Under the pieces are notes generated by a model. The model was not told the DNA's origin, searched no databases, and was given only the letters and a program-made list of their open reading frames with translations. A stretch of 64,000 nt of DNA from Magnolia sinica (taxonomy: Eukaryota > Streptophyta > Magnoliopsida > Magnoliales > Magnoliaceae). Every line of letters begins with the position of its first letter. Position 1 is the stretch's first letter. Made by a program: the position numbers and the translations under genes. Where the stretch lies: contig NC_080589.1 in NCBI RefSeq assembly GCF_029962835.1, positions 21,101,586 through 21,165,585 on the forward strand. Direction: 5' to 3'. Below, in pieces: positions 1 to 10,639 of this stretch.

Positions 1-205
1 AAAATGATTTTGTAAAATGGATGGACGGTACAGATATGACACATACACTATGGCGGGGTCCATAGAACTTGGTGACATCAACATGATGGTGCACCATGCA
101 ATCCGTTTCTTGTAATGGATGCAAGACCGCACCAAGGCGGGTACGTAGTGGACGTGGCAAAGTTCTATACACCCTCTGCTACGAAGTATGTGTTAGATTC
201 ACTCC
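1..205. repeat. Partial copy of dispersed inverted-repeat module (right end)
   Basis: Contains the recognisable end of the dispersed module: 'atggatggacggtacagata', then 'cacatacactatggcggggt' and 'acttggtgacatcaac'. The same terminal sequence appears, reverse-complemented, at the left end of the module in every unit of the 23-31 kb tandem array ('gttgacatcaccaagt'). The copy is cut by the window start. No coding potential is visible. Confidence 0.6.
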
Positions 206-650
206 TTCCTACCATTTTTTTTCAGATTATTTTAAGTAATGATTTAAAAAATGAGGTAGATCCAACACTTTAGTAAACCATATTATATATATAAATTATT
301 AGGTTAAAATTTGTATGTTTATATTTAAAATCTTCTTTAAGGCCATAAAAGTTGTTTTGGATTAGGTTCGTATTTGTGTTTTCCTTTATCCAAGTATGTG
401 TGACCTTATGAATTAGTTAGATGACAAGTAAATATTATGGTGGTCCTTAAAAATGTTTTGATAATGGTAACATTAGCTTTGGATCTCCTCATTTTTGCGT
501 TCATGACTTAAAATGATCTAAAAATTTGGATAAATAGTTTGAATATAACACATACATTATGATGGCCCAAGTGTCCTATCATGGGAGATATTTTAAAGAT
601 GTTTTTGTAAACAATGACTAAAGATTTTATTCAAAAGCATTTATTATATT
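206..650. other. AT-rich spacer with degenerate repeat
   Basis: No gene seen. Positions about 350-590 carry a badly decayed middle part of the dispersed module ('gtgaccttatgaattagtta', 'aaatattatggtggtcctta', 'cacatacattatgatggccc'). The rest is AT-rich and unrecognised. Confidence 0.4.
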
Positions 651-1712
651 TCGGCCCTGTTTGTTAAATCTGAAGTCTAAAGGCTGAATCTGAAATCTGA
701 AGCTGAATCTAAAATCCGAAACTTGAATCTGAAATCTGAAGTCAAAAAACTTGTTTGGTAATTATGGCTGAAGTCTGAAAATTAAGTACTGAATTTGAAA
801 CAATCTGTTTGTTAACAAATATCTGAAATGTCTGAAATATGTTAATGGATGGAACACATACATCATGGTGGGGCCCACATAGCGCCGATCAGCAGCCATT
901 GGCCGGTGGCAGTGGGAGTAACCAATCCGTTCCCGTCTTCTGTCCAGGACGCGGATTGCGTACTACCCCCACCCGTCCCTAGCTCCGAACGGGCAGTTCT
1001 GTGGGTGGGCCCACCGTGATGTATCTGTACATCCAAACCATCAATCCATTTTCTCATATTATTTTAAAGCATGAACACAAAAATGATGCGGATCGAATGC
1101 TCAAGTGGACCACACCAAAAATAGCAGCGGGATAATGATTTTCACCGTTAAAAAATTCTTGTATACATCCATTGTTGAAACCTTTCTAAGGGCCACTGAG
1201 ATGTTTTTTTTACCATCCAACCTATTCATTAGGTCATGTATACATGGATGAAGTGAAAACACAAATATAGGCTTGATCTGAAACTTCTCCAGCTCTTAAG
1301 AAGTTTTTAACGGTGGACGTTCAATCCCCACCTTATGGTCCAATAAATCATTGGACCTACTTCTTTTATTGGATCATACCTTAAATTATCTGAAAAAGTT
1401 GATGGACGGTGTGGATCAAACACATAAATCATGGTGGGGCATAAAGAAGTTTCACAAGTTAAAGGTTGCCGTAGTAACTTGAGAAGGGATACTTTTGGAA
1501 GCAAAAAATTTTTGTTTAATGAAAAATCACGGAGCGTATTCCGCGTTCACCATTAAGCTAGACTCCTATCACCGAAAGAATTCAGTGAGAAACCACTTAG
1601 CGCTTTCCGTCTTCCGCGTTAATAATGCGTTAACAAATACCACTAAACACGGAAAATTTTTCCCATTCCGTGTTAAGTGCAAAAATTCAGCGTTAACAAA
1701 CACGGCCTTTGT
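651..1712. mobile_element. Putative TIR element (hAT/MITE-like) carrying a nested module copy
   Basis: The left end reads 'ggccctgtttgttaaatctg'. The right end, reverse-complemented, reads 'ggccgtgtttgttaacgctg'. 'TGTTTGTTAAC' recurs inside both ends (near 808 and 1620), a subterminal-repeat pattern typical of hAT-type elements. The left arm is also rich in short 'tctgaaatctgaagt' repeats. No clean target duplication was found, and the two arms differ beyond the first 20 bases, so two unrelated solo ends are possible. There is no transposase reading frame. A copy of the dispersed module sits inside (1005-1445). Confidence 0.4.
1005..1445. repeat. Full-length copy of dispersed inverted-repeat module
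   Basis: Starts 'gtgggcccaccgtgatgtat' with 'catccaaaccatcaatccat'. The middle has 'caagtggaccacaccaaaaa' and 'ttaacggtggacgttcaatc'. It ends 'gatggacggtgtggatcaaa' and 'aaatcatggtggggc'. The two ends are near mirror images, so the unit behaves like a fold-back or MITE-type repeat. No open frame. Confidence 0.65.
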
Positions 1713-2304
1713 CTAAATCACTTTACTGCTTTTGCCACATACACAACTCCTTAATTAATTCTATGATTGATTTTTAATAAGAGTTTTTTAAATATATTAA
1801 ACAAACAATCAAAATAACGTATTAAGTAACTGTAATTTGAATTTAAAATTTCCGTGACATGTTAAGTGGTAAACAAAACAGTTTCCCAACTTACTGACTT
1901 GCAACATGTTGAGATATATTCTGACACTCCTCTTTTCAAAGTAGTGAATGGGGCTCATCCAGTATAAGTGGGTTAATGGACCCACAATCAGAAAATATAA
2001 ATTAATCAAAGCCATTCGTATTTTGACATATATAAAATTACATTGAATGGATAATCAAGAGGACTAAAATGTACAATTGATTGTGAACCGTTGAATTTTT
2101 TGTTTTCAATTCAAAATCTATATTCAACGGCTGAAATCATTATATAAGATTTATTTCAGAATGTTCTTGCATCTAAAGTAATTTAAGTAACATGACCCGT
2201 GTCGATCATCTGAAAACCACTCTGTATGGCTCACGTGGCACAACAAACACATCGGATCGAGACACGGATTTCCTGCGAAAGCCTTTCGCAGGAAGTTCTG
2301 CGCT
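1713..2304. other. AT-rich intergenic spacer
   Basis: No gene, tRNA or clear repeat boundary recognised. The spacer is AT-rich to about 2160. A short palindromic stretch 'cctgcgaaagcctttcgcagg' lies at 2270-2290, immediately before the next module copy. Confidence 0.4.
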
Positions 2305-2730
2305 GGAGACCTAAGTGGGGTCCACCGTGATGTTTGTAAGAAATCCACTCCGACCATCAGTTTTTTGAGGTCATTTTAGTGCATAAAACCAAAAATGAAC
2401 CGTATGCAATACTCAAGTTGGCCAAAAACGTGAGGATTGAACGTTCACAGTTGAAATATTCGTGGGGCCAAAAAGTTTTGAATCAAGCTAATATTTGGCT
2501 TTTCAGTTCATTCCAGTAGGAATGACGTTATTAACGGTATGGATGGCATATAAACATCACTGTTGAGCCATGGAGGTTTCAACGGTAGGAATTTATCTAC
2601 CCACTTTTCCTTTGGTGCAGTACATTTGAGTATTGGATACGGCTAAATTTTACCATAATATCCTAAAATGAGCTCAAAAAACGGATGGACGGGGTGGATT
2701 TCTCACAAACATCACTGTGGGCCCAACCTA
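2305..2730. repeat. Full-length copy of dispersed inverted-repeat module upstream of NPL4
   Basis: Left end 'aagtggggtccaccgtgatg', centre 'aacggtatggatggcatata' and 'tttcaacggtaggaatttat', right end 'cggatggacggggtggattt' with 'acatcactgtgggcccaacc'. It lies about 480 bp upstream of the NPL4 TATA box, so it could affect the local chromatin or promoter. That effect is inference only. Confidence 0.65.
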
Positions 2731-3305
2731 GGTTTACAGCGCAGGAAACAAATCCGCGTCCATCGGATCCTATCCGAGAAGGTACCAAAATCTAACTCCG
2801 CAGTGGATACGTGCCTCGCATCTTTTGTACGTCAATCACGCACGTACAAACTTTCAAAAGTGAGGCCCGTAGACGGTAATCCGGCCGTTTATCATCTCCC
2901 AAGTTAAGAAATCCGTATAAATGACACAGAGTTTTTTTTTTAATCCAAAACTTTTCTTATTAACGGTCAAAATAAAAAGAATAAAATTTACATTTAAATT
3001 TTTTTTTCTTTTTAATAAGTAAGCTATACATGGTGGGGAAAATAATCAATGGTCCGGATTACTGGATCATAGGTCCCAACTTTCAAAATTGGAAACGTGT
3101 GTATACTGTAAAAGGATATGGCCAACGTACGGTATGTTTCTTCGCTCCATTAGCAATTTCTTGTATCCTACTCCATGAGTGCTTCTCTTTATTCCTTCTT
3201 CGCCTCCCTATAAATTCTTTTCGAAATCAAATCCGCACTTTAAATCTTCAATCCGTCCCAGCGCATCGAAACTCAAAAATTCCAAACCGTCTCTGTTTTT
3301 CAGCA
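2731..3305 (+). promoter_or_regulatory. NPL4 promoter and 5' UTR region
   Basis: A TATA box 'tataaat' (3209-3215) follows a pyrimidine-rich patch (3182-3208). A transcription start about 30 bp downstream would leave a short leader of about 65 bases before the ATG at 3306. An in-frame open stretch runs back to an ATG at 3030, but it spans the TATA box and has no similarity to NPL4 N-termini. It is therefore promoter, not coding. Two 'acgtac' palindromes sit near 2829 and 2842. Confidence 0.6.
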
Positions 3306-4316
3306 ATGGCGATGATCCGAATCCGCAGTCGCGATGGACTGGAGCGCGTCCGTCTCCCTAACCCTCCGTCCTCTACCACCATCTCCGACCTGAAATCCCT
3401 CATCGAGTCCCAGCTGCACGTGCCCGTCACGTGCCAGACTCTCTCCCTGAACCAGAACCTTCTAATTGCAAAAATCCCCTCCGACCTCCAAACCCTCTCC
3501 CTCGACTCCTCGGTAGGTCCCACCACCCCCCTCTCCTCCCTCAACCTCTCCAACGGCTCAATCGTCTACCTCTCCTACCCGCCTGACATCGACCGCTCCG
3601 TCCCGGCACCCGCCGCCTTCTCCCCTGCCAATTCCTTCGGCCGCAACAAGATGACGATCGATGATCTCATTGCCCGTCAGATGCGCGTCACCCGCCAGGA
3701 GTCTCCGCACTGCGATTCGGTCTCGTTCGACCGTGATGCGGCCCACGCCTTCCAGCACTACGTCAACGACTCCCTCGCCTTCGCCGTCAAGCGGGCAGGG
3801 TTCATGTACGGCCGCATTGCCGACGGCGGGCGGGTTGAGGTGGATTTCATCTATGAGCCCCCACAGCAGGGGACGGAGGAGCAGGCGTTGCTGCTGCGTG
3901 ACCCAGATGAGGAGGCGCTTGTCGAGGCCGTCGCACTCGGGCTCGGGATGCGGCGGGTCGGGTTCATATTTAGCCAGGCAGTCGGGCAGGACAAGGGGGA
4001 TTATACGATGTCGGGTGCGGAGGTGCTGCAGGCAGCGGAGATGCACGCTCAGAGTGGGGTCCAGGAGTGGGTCACTGCGGTGGTGAAGCTGGAGGTGAAT
4101 GAGGATGGTGGGGCTGATGTGCACTTCGAGGCGTTCCAGATGAGCGACATGTGCGTCAGGTTGTTCAAGGAAGGGTGGTTCGAGACAGAGGTGGGCGAGG
4201 AGGGCTTGGATCCGAAGCTGTCACGAATGAAGAAGGATGTGGTTGTTGGGGGGAAGGACACGAGGGAAGTGGACAATGATTTCTTCTTGGTGGTTGTGAA
4301 GATCTTGGATCATCAG
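3306..4316 (+). CDS. NPL4: NPL4-like protein, exon 1 (residues 1-337)
   Basis: Encodes the first 337 residues of a plant NPL4-like protein, the partner of UFD1 that helps the CDC48/p97 ATPase extract ubiquitinated proteins from ER membranes and complexes. Residues about 3-92 form the ubiquitin-like N-terminal domain, starting MAMIRIRSRDGLERVRL. Residues about 115-337 form the NPL4/MPN-type core, with NKMTIDDLIARQ, KRAGFMYGRI and DNDFFLVVVKILDHQ. The start at 3306 was chosen because it gives the expected N-terminus and follows a TATA box by about 90 bp. The exon ends at a CAG|gtgaga donor in phase 0. No zinc finger is visible, as expected for the short plant form. The exon is GC-rich compared with its surroundings and has no internal stop. 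The joined protein is 421 residues, close to the plant family length of about 410-420. Confidence 0.93.
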
Positions 4317-4435
4317 GTGAGACTGAATTTCCCATATCTGTTGTTTGGTAAAATTCAGATTGATTCTTCCTTATCTTATGCGGATTGATATGTTGCACTT
4401 GTATTTGTATGTGTGTGGTGCATATGCAAGATCCT

Positions 4436-4565
4436 GGCTGCCCATCAGGTGGGGCCCACCATGAACATGCTGGCTAAAAAAATAAGGCCTGTCTGGTCAT
4501 CATGTGGGCCACACGTGAATTTGAAAAATGGATGGATAGAAGAAGGTGACTCATGTGGCCCGCCT
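4436..4565. repeat. Short fragment of dispersed module
   Basis: Shows 'caggtggggcccaccatgaa' and 'catgtgggccacacgtgaat' plus 'aaaatggatggatag'. It is a truncated copy. Positions 4566-5030, just downstream, show nothing recognisable apart from AT-rich intron sequence. Confidence 0.4.
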
Positions 4566-5033
4566 TATTACTTGATGTGATGCTAACTCTAATGAGCATT
4601 CAAACCCAATGGTCTTGAGAAATCGCATCTCCATGTCTAGAAAAACTTCCTTTAAAATAAAACATCAAATCCTTTTTGCATTCCTGATGCCATTCATATG
4701 ATGATGAATATTCACATTTATTAGCATACAATTGAGATATACTCAGATTTGGAGTTCTTATAATTTCCTACACAATCCGGACCATCAAGCTAACCTAATG
4801 TAAGGCCTCTTTAAACAACTGAATTTCTCTTTCAATGGACTGCTGATGAACTCTCCTCGTGATGAAGAAATCCATACTTTAATGTTAAGCCACACCAACT
4901 AAACTTATCACTTAAGGTTCCTAATGTGAACTTGTACTTGACTTTCCTAGTTAAATTAGGAAGCAAATAGTGACTAATTTCTCTCAGATGTCCAGCTCAT
5001 GACTTAATAGGAAATCTTTAAAATGCCTAAAAA

Positions 5034-5165
5034 TCATCATCATCATCGTCATCATAATAATAATCTTCGTCGTCGTCATCATCACCATCACCATCATCTA
5101 AGCCTTATCTCAATTAATTCTGGTCGGCTACATGAATCCGATTCCATCATTCCACTCTATCAAGG
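5034..5165 (-). mobile_element. RTE-type LINE, 3'-terminal fragment
   Basis: Read on the - strand this ends '...tagagtggaatgatggaatc', 'gattcatgtagccgaccaga', 'aattgagataaggctta', then (GATGAT)n and related trinucleotides. This is the terminal pattern of plant RTE LINEs, also seen at 13384-13490 and 45300-45411. Only the last ~130 bases are present, so the copy is strongly 5'-truncated. Confidence 0.65.
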
Positions 5166-5177
5166 GTAAGTTGTCTT

Positions 5178-5565
5178 GTAATGGTAACGGTGGGTGTAAG
5201 GGTGTCCATTGCTTCCCTTATGGTTAATAGTCGTTACCACCCCCTTGTAACGGTTGGTTATTATTTTCTCTATTTGCTGGAAAAATCCAAAAATATGGGA
5301 AAAATCTCATTTGATTAGAGGATTGCCAATATTTATTCTTTTTTGGTTTTGAACATGTTTATGGTGTAACAGTCCACTCTTTGGTAAGAATGTTGCCTTA
5401 GCCTGTCTGTTGATTTAATGAAACTAACAGGATTGGATTGGCCGTAAAACTTTTGTAAAATTCCACTCTGTTGATGGTGTAACAGTCCACTCTCTTGAAC
5501 ATGTTTATGGTGTAACAATTCACTCTGTTGATTTATTCTGCCTCTCTTACAGACAGACATGTGAC
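5178..5565. repeat. Diverged relative of the CGTAACGG hAT-like element
   Basis: Begins with 'aatggtaacggtgggtgtaa' and 'ttgtaacggttgg'. It continues with 'aaaatatgggaaaaatctca' and 'gaacatgtttatggtgtaac', 'agtccactctttggtaagaa', which line up with 7556-7680 inside the full hAT-like copy. The phrase 'tttatggtgtaacagtccac' is then repeated near 5476 and 5503. No intact termini. Confidence 0.45.
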
Positions 5566-5605
5566 ACAAATTCTCTGATTAGGAATTATAACCCAAGGGT
5601 TTAAT

Positions 5606-5845
5606 ATGCTTCCTGGAGCCGAGAATATTGCGGTAATCTATTGTGTCTATTATAAACTCATGAAAACCATAGCTCCCAACTTTGCCCTTGCCAACGAGAT
5701 GCAAAGTCTAACAACCCTCCTTACAAATATGGCAAATCAACCCATCACCCCCGAACCTATTTCATGGGACAATGTTGATCTCGACAGTTGGAAAATTCCC
5801 AGGGTTCATGAACCAATCCCAAAGGTAAAGACTGAACCCACTATG

Positions 5846-5878
<33 letters not shown>

Positions 5879-6890
5879 AAATACCTTAGGCACTTTCTGT
5901 GTCATGCTTAACGGCTTACTCAAAAAATTTAAACTATTCAAAATCCTCTTAAATCTTTTCAAACAGCCTCTCCTTAAGCGAAAGATAGAAGACTATCAAA
6001 ATAGTCTCTCAAAATATTGTTCAAACCTTCCCTCTGCCTTTTGTCACAGGAAAGTGCACCCAGTCTCTCTCCCTTCTATTAAGACTTTAATGAAAGAGAT
6101 ATCCCAACCAAAGCTAGACCATTTCAGATGGATTCTAGGCTCCTCAAATTATGTGATCAAGAAATCAAAGATCTCCTCAAAAAGAAATTAATTCAACCTA
6201 CAAATTATCCATGGAGTTGTGCCACTTTCTATGTTGAGAATGCAACCTAACTCGAACGAGGAGCTCCATGCCTTGTAGTCAATTATAAACCCCTAAATAA
6301 AGTCCTTCAGGATATTCAATATTCTATTCCCAATAAACATGATCTTATAACCTGCCTACATAATGCCAATGGTTTTAGCAAGTTTGATCTTAAATCAGGT
6401 TTTTGGCAAATCCAAATAAAACCCGAAGATCGATACAAAACCGCATTCACAGTTCCATTCGGCCATTATAAATGGAATGTAATGCCTTTCGGCTTGAAAA
6501 ATGCTCCATCAGAATTCCAACGAATTATGAATGACATTTTCCACCCTTTCAAAAGATTCATCATCAATTACATAGATGACATTCTCATTTTCTCCAATAA
6601 TATTGAGCAGCATTGGAAACACTTATCTGTTTTCGAACAAGTCATAAATTCTAATGGGCTTGTATTATCCCAAAGAAAAATTAAACTCTTTCAGCCTTTG
6701 ATTCAATTCCTAGGTTTCCAAATCAAGCAAAATACTATTCAACCTATAACCCGTGTAATTCAATTTGCAGATAAGTTTTCTGATAAACTTACTACAAGAA
6801 GCAACTTCAATGCTTCTTAGGATGCTTTTTCAGATTTTTACAAAAACTTTGCGCACGATCGCAAAATCCTAGAAGTTCTTCGCACACCAC
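5606..6890 (+). pseudogene. Endogenous caulimovirid (pararetrovirus) reverse-transcriptase relic
   Basis: A degraded pol fragment. The best part is the frame from about 6133 to 6817, which has one internal TAA at 6248. It contains NYKPLNKV, SKFDLKSGFWQIQI, TVPFGHYKWNVMPFG and the RT active site NYIDDILIF, followed by LGFQIKQNTIQPITRVIQFA and, after a stop at 6818, DFYKNFAHDR. The spacing and the tail after the RT palm resemble plant Caulimoviridae (florendovirus/petuvirus-like) more than Ty3/gypsy, but I could not run a tree. The upstream 5606-5911 reading (to a 30-base A run at 5848) may be a diverged upstream part of the same polyprotein; this is weak. Stops and frameshifts make it non-functional. 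It lies inside the NPL4 intron on the sense strand. Confidence 0.6.
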
Positions 6891-7422
6891 AACCTTTTTC
6901 CATTTTTGTTCTCTCCAATTTCCCCAATTAGGAACCCCAAAATACCCCAATTCCCTAACTAGAGATTTACAAAATCCCCCAATTTCCTATGCCCAAAACC
7001 TGAATTTAGCAAAACCCCTAAAATCCCCCGTCCCCCAAACCCCAATTTCCTCAATTTCCCGAGATTTCCGAATCCAAGGTCACAATTGTGCTAAAATCTC
7101 CAAATTCACTAGACCCTAAAAACTCCGTTCTTGCATAATCCCAATATTCTCTTAACCATACCTCCCTAATTGTGAAACTCCCGAAATTATCTAACCTACA
7201 TTCCCTACTTACCCAAAATTTCCCCAAATTAGAAACCCAATTTTAATCCTAAATCTAATCAGTGCTCTACCATCACCCAAAAACTTAATGGACACCCATT
7301 AACCCAATTCCCTTGGTTGTGCCATCCTAAATCCCCCTTTCCCCCAAACCATGAACCTATTCCAACCCTAATCCCAAAATTTTCCCAGTCAGCCCAACCA
7401 CGGAGTCCCAAACCTTAACCCC
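6891..7422 (+). other. C/A-rich low-complexity intron segment
   Basis: Long run of 'ccccaattccc' and 'aaaatcccc'-like phrases, almost G-free on this strand. It is continuous with 9311-9655 once the hAT-like insertion is removed. No gene seen. It may belong to the retroelement relic just upstream. Confidence 0.4.
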
Positions 7423-7430
7423 ATTCTTCC
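7423..7430. repeat. 8-bp target site duplication, left (attcttcc)
   Basis: 'attcttcc' directly precedes the CAAGGTGTCCC terminus and is repeated exactly at 9303-9310 after the opposite terminus CCTTG. An 8-bp duplication is the hAT hallmark. Confidence 0.85.
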
Positions 7431-9302
7431 CAAGGTGTCCCGTATCGGTATCGGTTGGCGTAACGGTGCCCTCCGAAACCGATATGGATACGGGGGCGTA
7501 ACGGCGATACGGAGGCGTAACGGCCCGTAACGGCGCAAATTTTTTTTTTTTTGCCAAAAAAATATGAAAAAATATTGATTAAATCCGGAATATTCTAAGC
7601 ATTCCAAATATGCATTCATTTATAAATTGGAACATGTTTATGGTGGTGTAATGGTCCACTCTTTGGTGAGAAGTTGTATTGGCCTGTCTGATTAATTTTT
7701 TAACCGGGTAACTTGAATTTGACTACAAAATTCATATATTTAATTTTTTTAAATATGTAATTTATATATTTAACAACTTGATATCATTTCTCCCAATAGT
7801 TCTTTAAAAAAAAAATGAAATTAAATTCAAGTAGATGGCGTTACCAATTTGAGGCTGACTTGGACGACCAATCTATTCTCCAAATCAGCCTCAAATTCAT
7901 GTCATTTATTGTGATTATTCCACTTATAAATTGATGGACATTTATTGGATAGTGAATCATAAAAAAAAAATAAATAAATAAAAAATCAAAAGGCCCTATT
8001 TTAAAAAATAAAAGCTCACAAATTAACAATTAAAACTATTCAAATAATTTGATTTTGGCATTGTGAGTTAACAATTGCAGTCCATAATTTAATTGTCAAA
8101 TTTTAAGTTAATATATGTCTCGTGTACAATTTTTTAAGGCTTGAATTAGGAGGGACTCAGATGTAAAGTGTAGCATACGTGTCAAAGTTTTTTAGGCCCC
8201 ACCCGTGATGAATGTGTTATATCCACAACGTCCATTCATTTTGCCAAATAATGTTAGGGCATGAGCCCAAAAATGAGGCACATCCAAAGCTCAGGTGGAT
8301 TGCACCATAAAAAACAACAATAATTAAATGTTCACCGTTAAAAATTTATTGGGGGCTAAAAAAGTTTTAGATCAAGCTGACATGTATGTTTTCCCTTCAT
8401 CCACGTCAATGTGACCCAATTAATAGGTTAGATTGAAAATAAACATTACAGTGGACTTTAAGAAAATTTTAATGGTGAGCATTCTATGACCACTTTTTCC
8501 TATGGTGTGGTCCACCTAAGATTTGGATATTACTAATTTTTTGAATCCTGACCTAAAATGATGTGGCAAAATGGATGGACGATATGGATAAAAAATATAC
8601 ATCATAGTGGGGCCCACCTGGGTCTGATCAAATTGGATGGAAAATAAACGTTACCGTGCGCCTTACGAATAACCGTGAAAATCATTATCTCTGTTGCTAT
8701 TTTTGGTGTGGTCCAGATGATCTCTGGATATAATTCATTTTTTGGGTGGTGCTCTAAAATGATCTCCGAAAATAGACGAACGGTGTAGATGTAATAAATA
8801 CATCACTATGGAGCCCATATAACTTTGATCTCCTTTGAACCGTTCGTACAACTCGGAGCTCGAGGAGTGTTAGCGCTCGTTTTTGCGTGACACGTACCTA
8901 CAGCTGTCAGCAGAAATAAAAAAAAAAAAAATGGGGAGAGGGAAACGAAAAGAAAAAAAGAGGGAAAGAAGAGAAGAAAAAAAGAGGGACAGGGGGAAAG
9001 AAGAGATTGAGAGAGAGAGAGAGTGAGAGAGAGAGAGGAAGAAGAAGAAGAAGAACAGGAAGAAGCAGCCGCAGCCGCAGCCGCAGCTGCTCGAGAAGAA
9101 GAAAGAGAAGAAGAAGAAGAAAAGAAAGGAAAAAAAGGTAAGTTTTTTTTTTTGGGGTTTTTTGTTTTTTTTTTTTTTAGGGCCTGTCACAGCCGTTACG
9201 GGTCCGTAACGGCCGTTACGGTCACAAAATTCCGTAACGGCCGTTTCGACCCCGTATCGCGTAACGGGTCCCACCGATACGTAACCGATTTGGGATACCT
9301 TG
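7431..9302 (+). mobile_element. Non-autonomous hAT-like element, copy 1 (1,872 bp)
   Basis: Terminal inverted repeats are CAAGGTGTCCC at the left and, reverse-complemented, CAAGGTATCCC at the right, flanked by a perfect 8-bp duplication (attcttcc). Both subterminal regions are dense in CGTAACGG/CCGTTACG: four copies in the left ~90 bp and five on the right (about 9190-9270). Such arrays are where hAT transposases bind. The interior holds an AT-rich segment (7560-8130), a copy of the dispersed module (about 8190-8890) and a 250-bp purine tract with (GA)n and (GAA)n (8920-9145). No transposase is encoded; long frames through the purine tract are compositional. It was inserted into C/A-rich DNA within the NPL4 intron. 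The second copy at 54265-56178 is in the opposite orientation with a nearly identical interior, which suggests fairly recent mobility. Confidence 0.85.
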
Positions 9303-9310
9303 ATTCTTCC

Positions 9311-9655
9311 CCTAAGTGCCCTAACTTAACCATTTCCACATCTTAATTTTCATCCCAAAAACAGTTCTTACTAGTCCTCTACAATTCCCAACCTGATCAT
9401 ACACACTAAAAAACAACCCATAAATCCATCCACAGTCCTTCAAACACAAATTCCAGCAAACTTAGCTGTATTTAGTACCCTAAATCCGAAATCATTATCC
9501 ACCCCACGGCAGCCAATATATAGGACCCCAAAATCTGTCCATATTTGCAAAAATCAGTCCTAAAACAGGTCCCATAAGCTGCCTATTCACAGCCCTATTT
9601 CAGCCCCAAGAAACATCTAAAACCTGTCCCAACTTTCCCCACAATCTATCCTTTT
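9311..9655 (+). other. C/A-rich low-complexity segment, continuation
   Basis: Continuation of the segment at 6891-7422, interrupted by the hAT-like insertion. Phrases such as 'acagccctatttcagcccc' dominate. No gene seen. Confidence 0.35.
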
Positions 9656-9656
9656 A

Positions 9657-10018
9657 TGGTGGTGTTTGGATGGATGAAAACTAAAACATTGCCATGGAAA
9701 ACGGACAAGGATTCCTTTGGAAATAGAAAACTGTGGATTCCAACAGTAGTTCTGTTTTTTGTTTTGTAGTGCGATTTTTCATGGAAAACCTTGGAAAAGG
9801 AAACCAAAATGAGATTGCACGGTAGCTTCCTTTTTGTGCCCTTCGAAATGGAGATTGAACACCTTTTTTGCAAGACATCAATCTCCATAACATTTGAGTA
9901 ACACCTTTGGAAGGAAAATGAATTCCAGAATTACTTTATCTTTGCAAACTGAGAAACAATAGGATACCTTGGAAAGCAAATTCATTTCCAAGGTATTCAA
10001 TGTGTCCAAACACCCACT
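9657..10018. mobile_element. MITE with GTGTTTGG termini
   Basis: The left end 'tggtggtgtttggatggatg' mirrors the right end, which reverse-complemented reads 'tagtgggtgtttggacacat'. The element is about 360 bp with no coding. 'GGTGTTTGG' termini are common to PIF/Harbinger- and hAT-type MITEs. The target duplication is not clean, so the superfamily is uncertain. Confidence 0.5.
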
Positions 10019-10639
10019 AAACAAATATCTAGTCCCATTTAGAGCAGCCCATATCCCACTCCTAGTTTAAGCCCTAGTTGTCCAAACTCATTTCCTATAT
10101 CTATCCGGCAGACCAACCTTTCAGTCAGTCTAAATCTTTTATCCTTTACCTCCGGACCTACCCCAGCTCCACCTATTTTGGAACCCTCGTTTATGCCTAC
10201 TGGAAGAAGGTACTTTGTCTAGTCCTAAAACGAGGGAAAGAACCAAAGTGATATGCATATATTCTTTGAGAGATGATAGAAAAGACTAATATCGTGCTAG
10301 GTTGGGTGCTTGCTAAAACCATTTAGTGAAGTATTTAAAACATGAACAATCTGATCGGTTGGGCATGAACAGGGCATATGATGAAACCCTTTCCTTCCTT
10401 TCTTCTTACGAAATTGTTGCAATTGGGACATTTTCCTAAGTATGAGGAACTCCCAATTGATGGTATCTTTTTGAAGAATAAAAATTATATTAAAGCAAAA
10501 CAAGAGACAAATAAAGACTGGCCCATAACAAGGCATGGACAAAGGTTGAAAAAAAAAAAAAAAAAAACAGCTATACAACTCATGACAGAGGCTGTGAAGC
10601 CTTCACGAACTGAGTTAGCTCAACCCCCGAGATTTTAGA
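10019..10639. other. Unannotated intron sequence
   Basis: No gene or repeat boundary recognised. Includes an A run near 10548-10566. Confidence 0.3.

Noticed and set aside
651-1712. Firm assignment of this pair of ends to a hAT element
   Set aside because: The first 20 bases match, but the arms diverge and no 8-bp duplication is present; kept only as a low-confidence element.
3030-3305. Extension of the NPL4 reading frame 92 codons upstream to ATG 3030
   Set aside because: It spans the TATA box and promoter and does not resemble NPL4; the ATG at 3306 gives the family N-terminus.
4317-4388. Read-through of NPL4 exon 1 to the stop at 4386
   Set aside because: Similarity stops exactly at the CAG|gtgaga donor and resumes at 19251.
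9023-9346. Glu/Ala-rich 107-codon frame (and its mirror at 54354-54785)
   Set aside because: It is a translation of the GA/GAA purine tract inside the hAT-like element; composition only.
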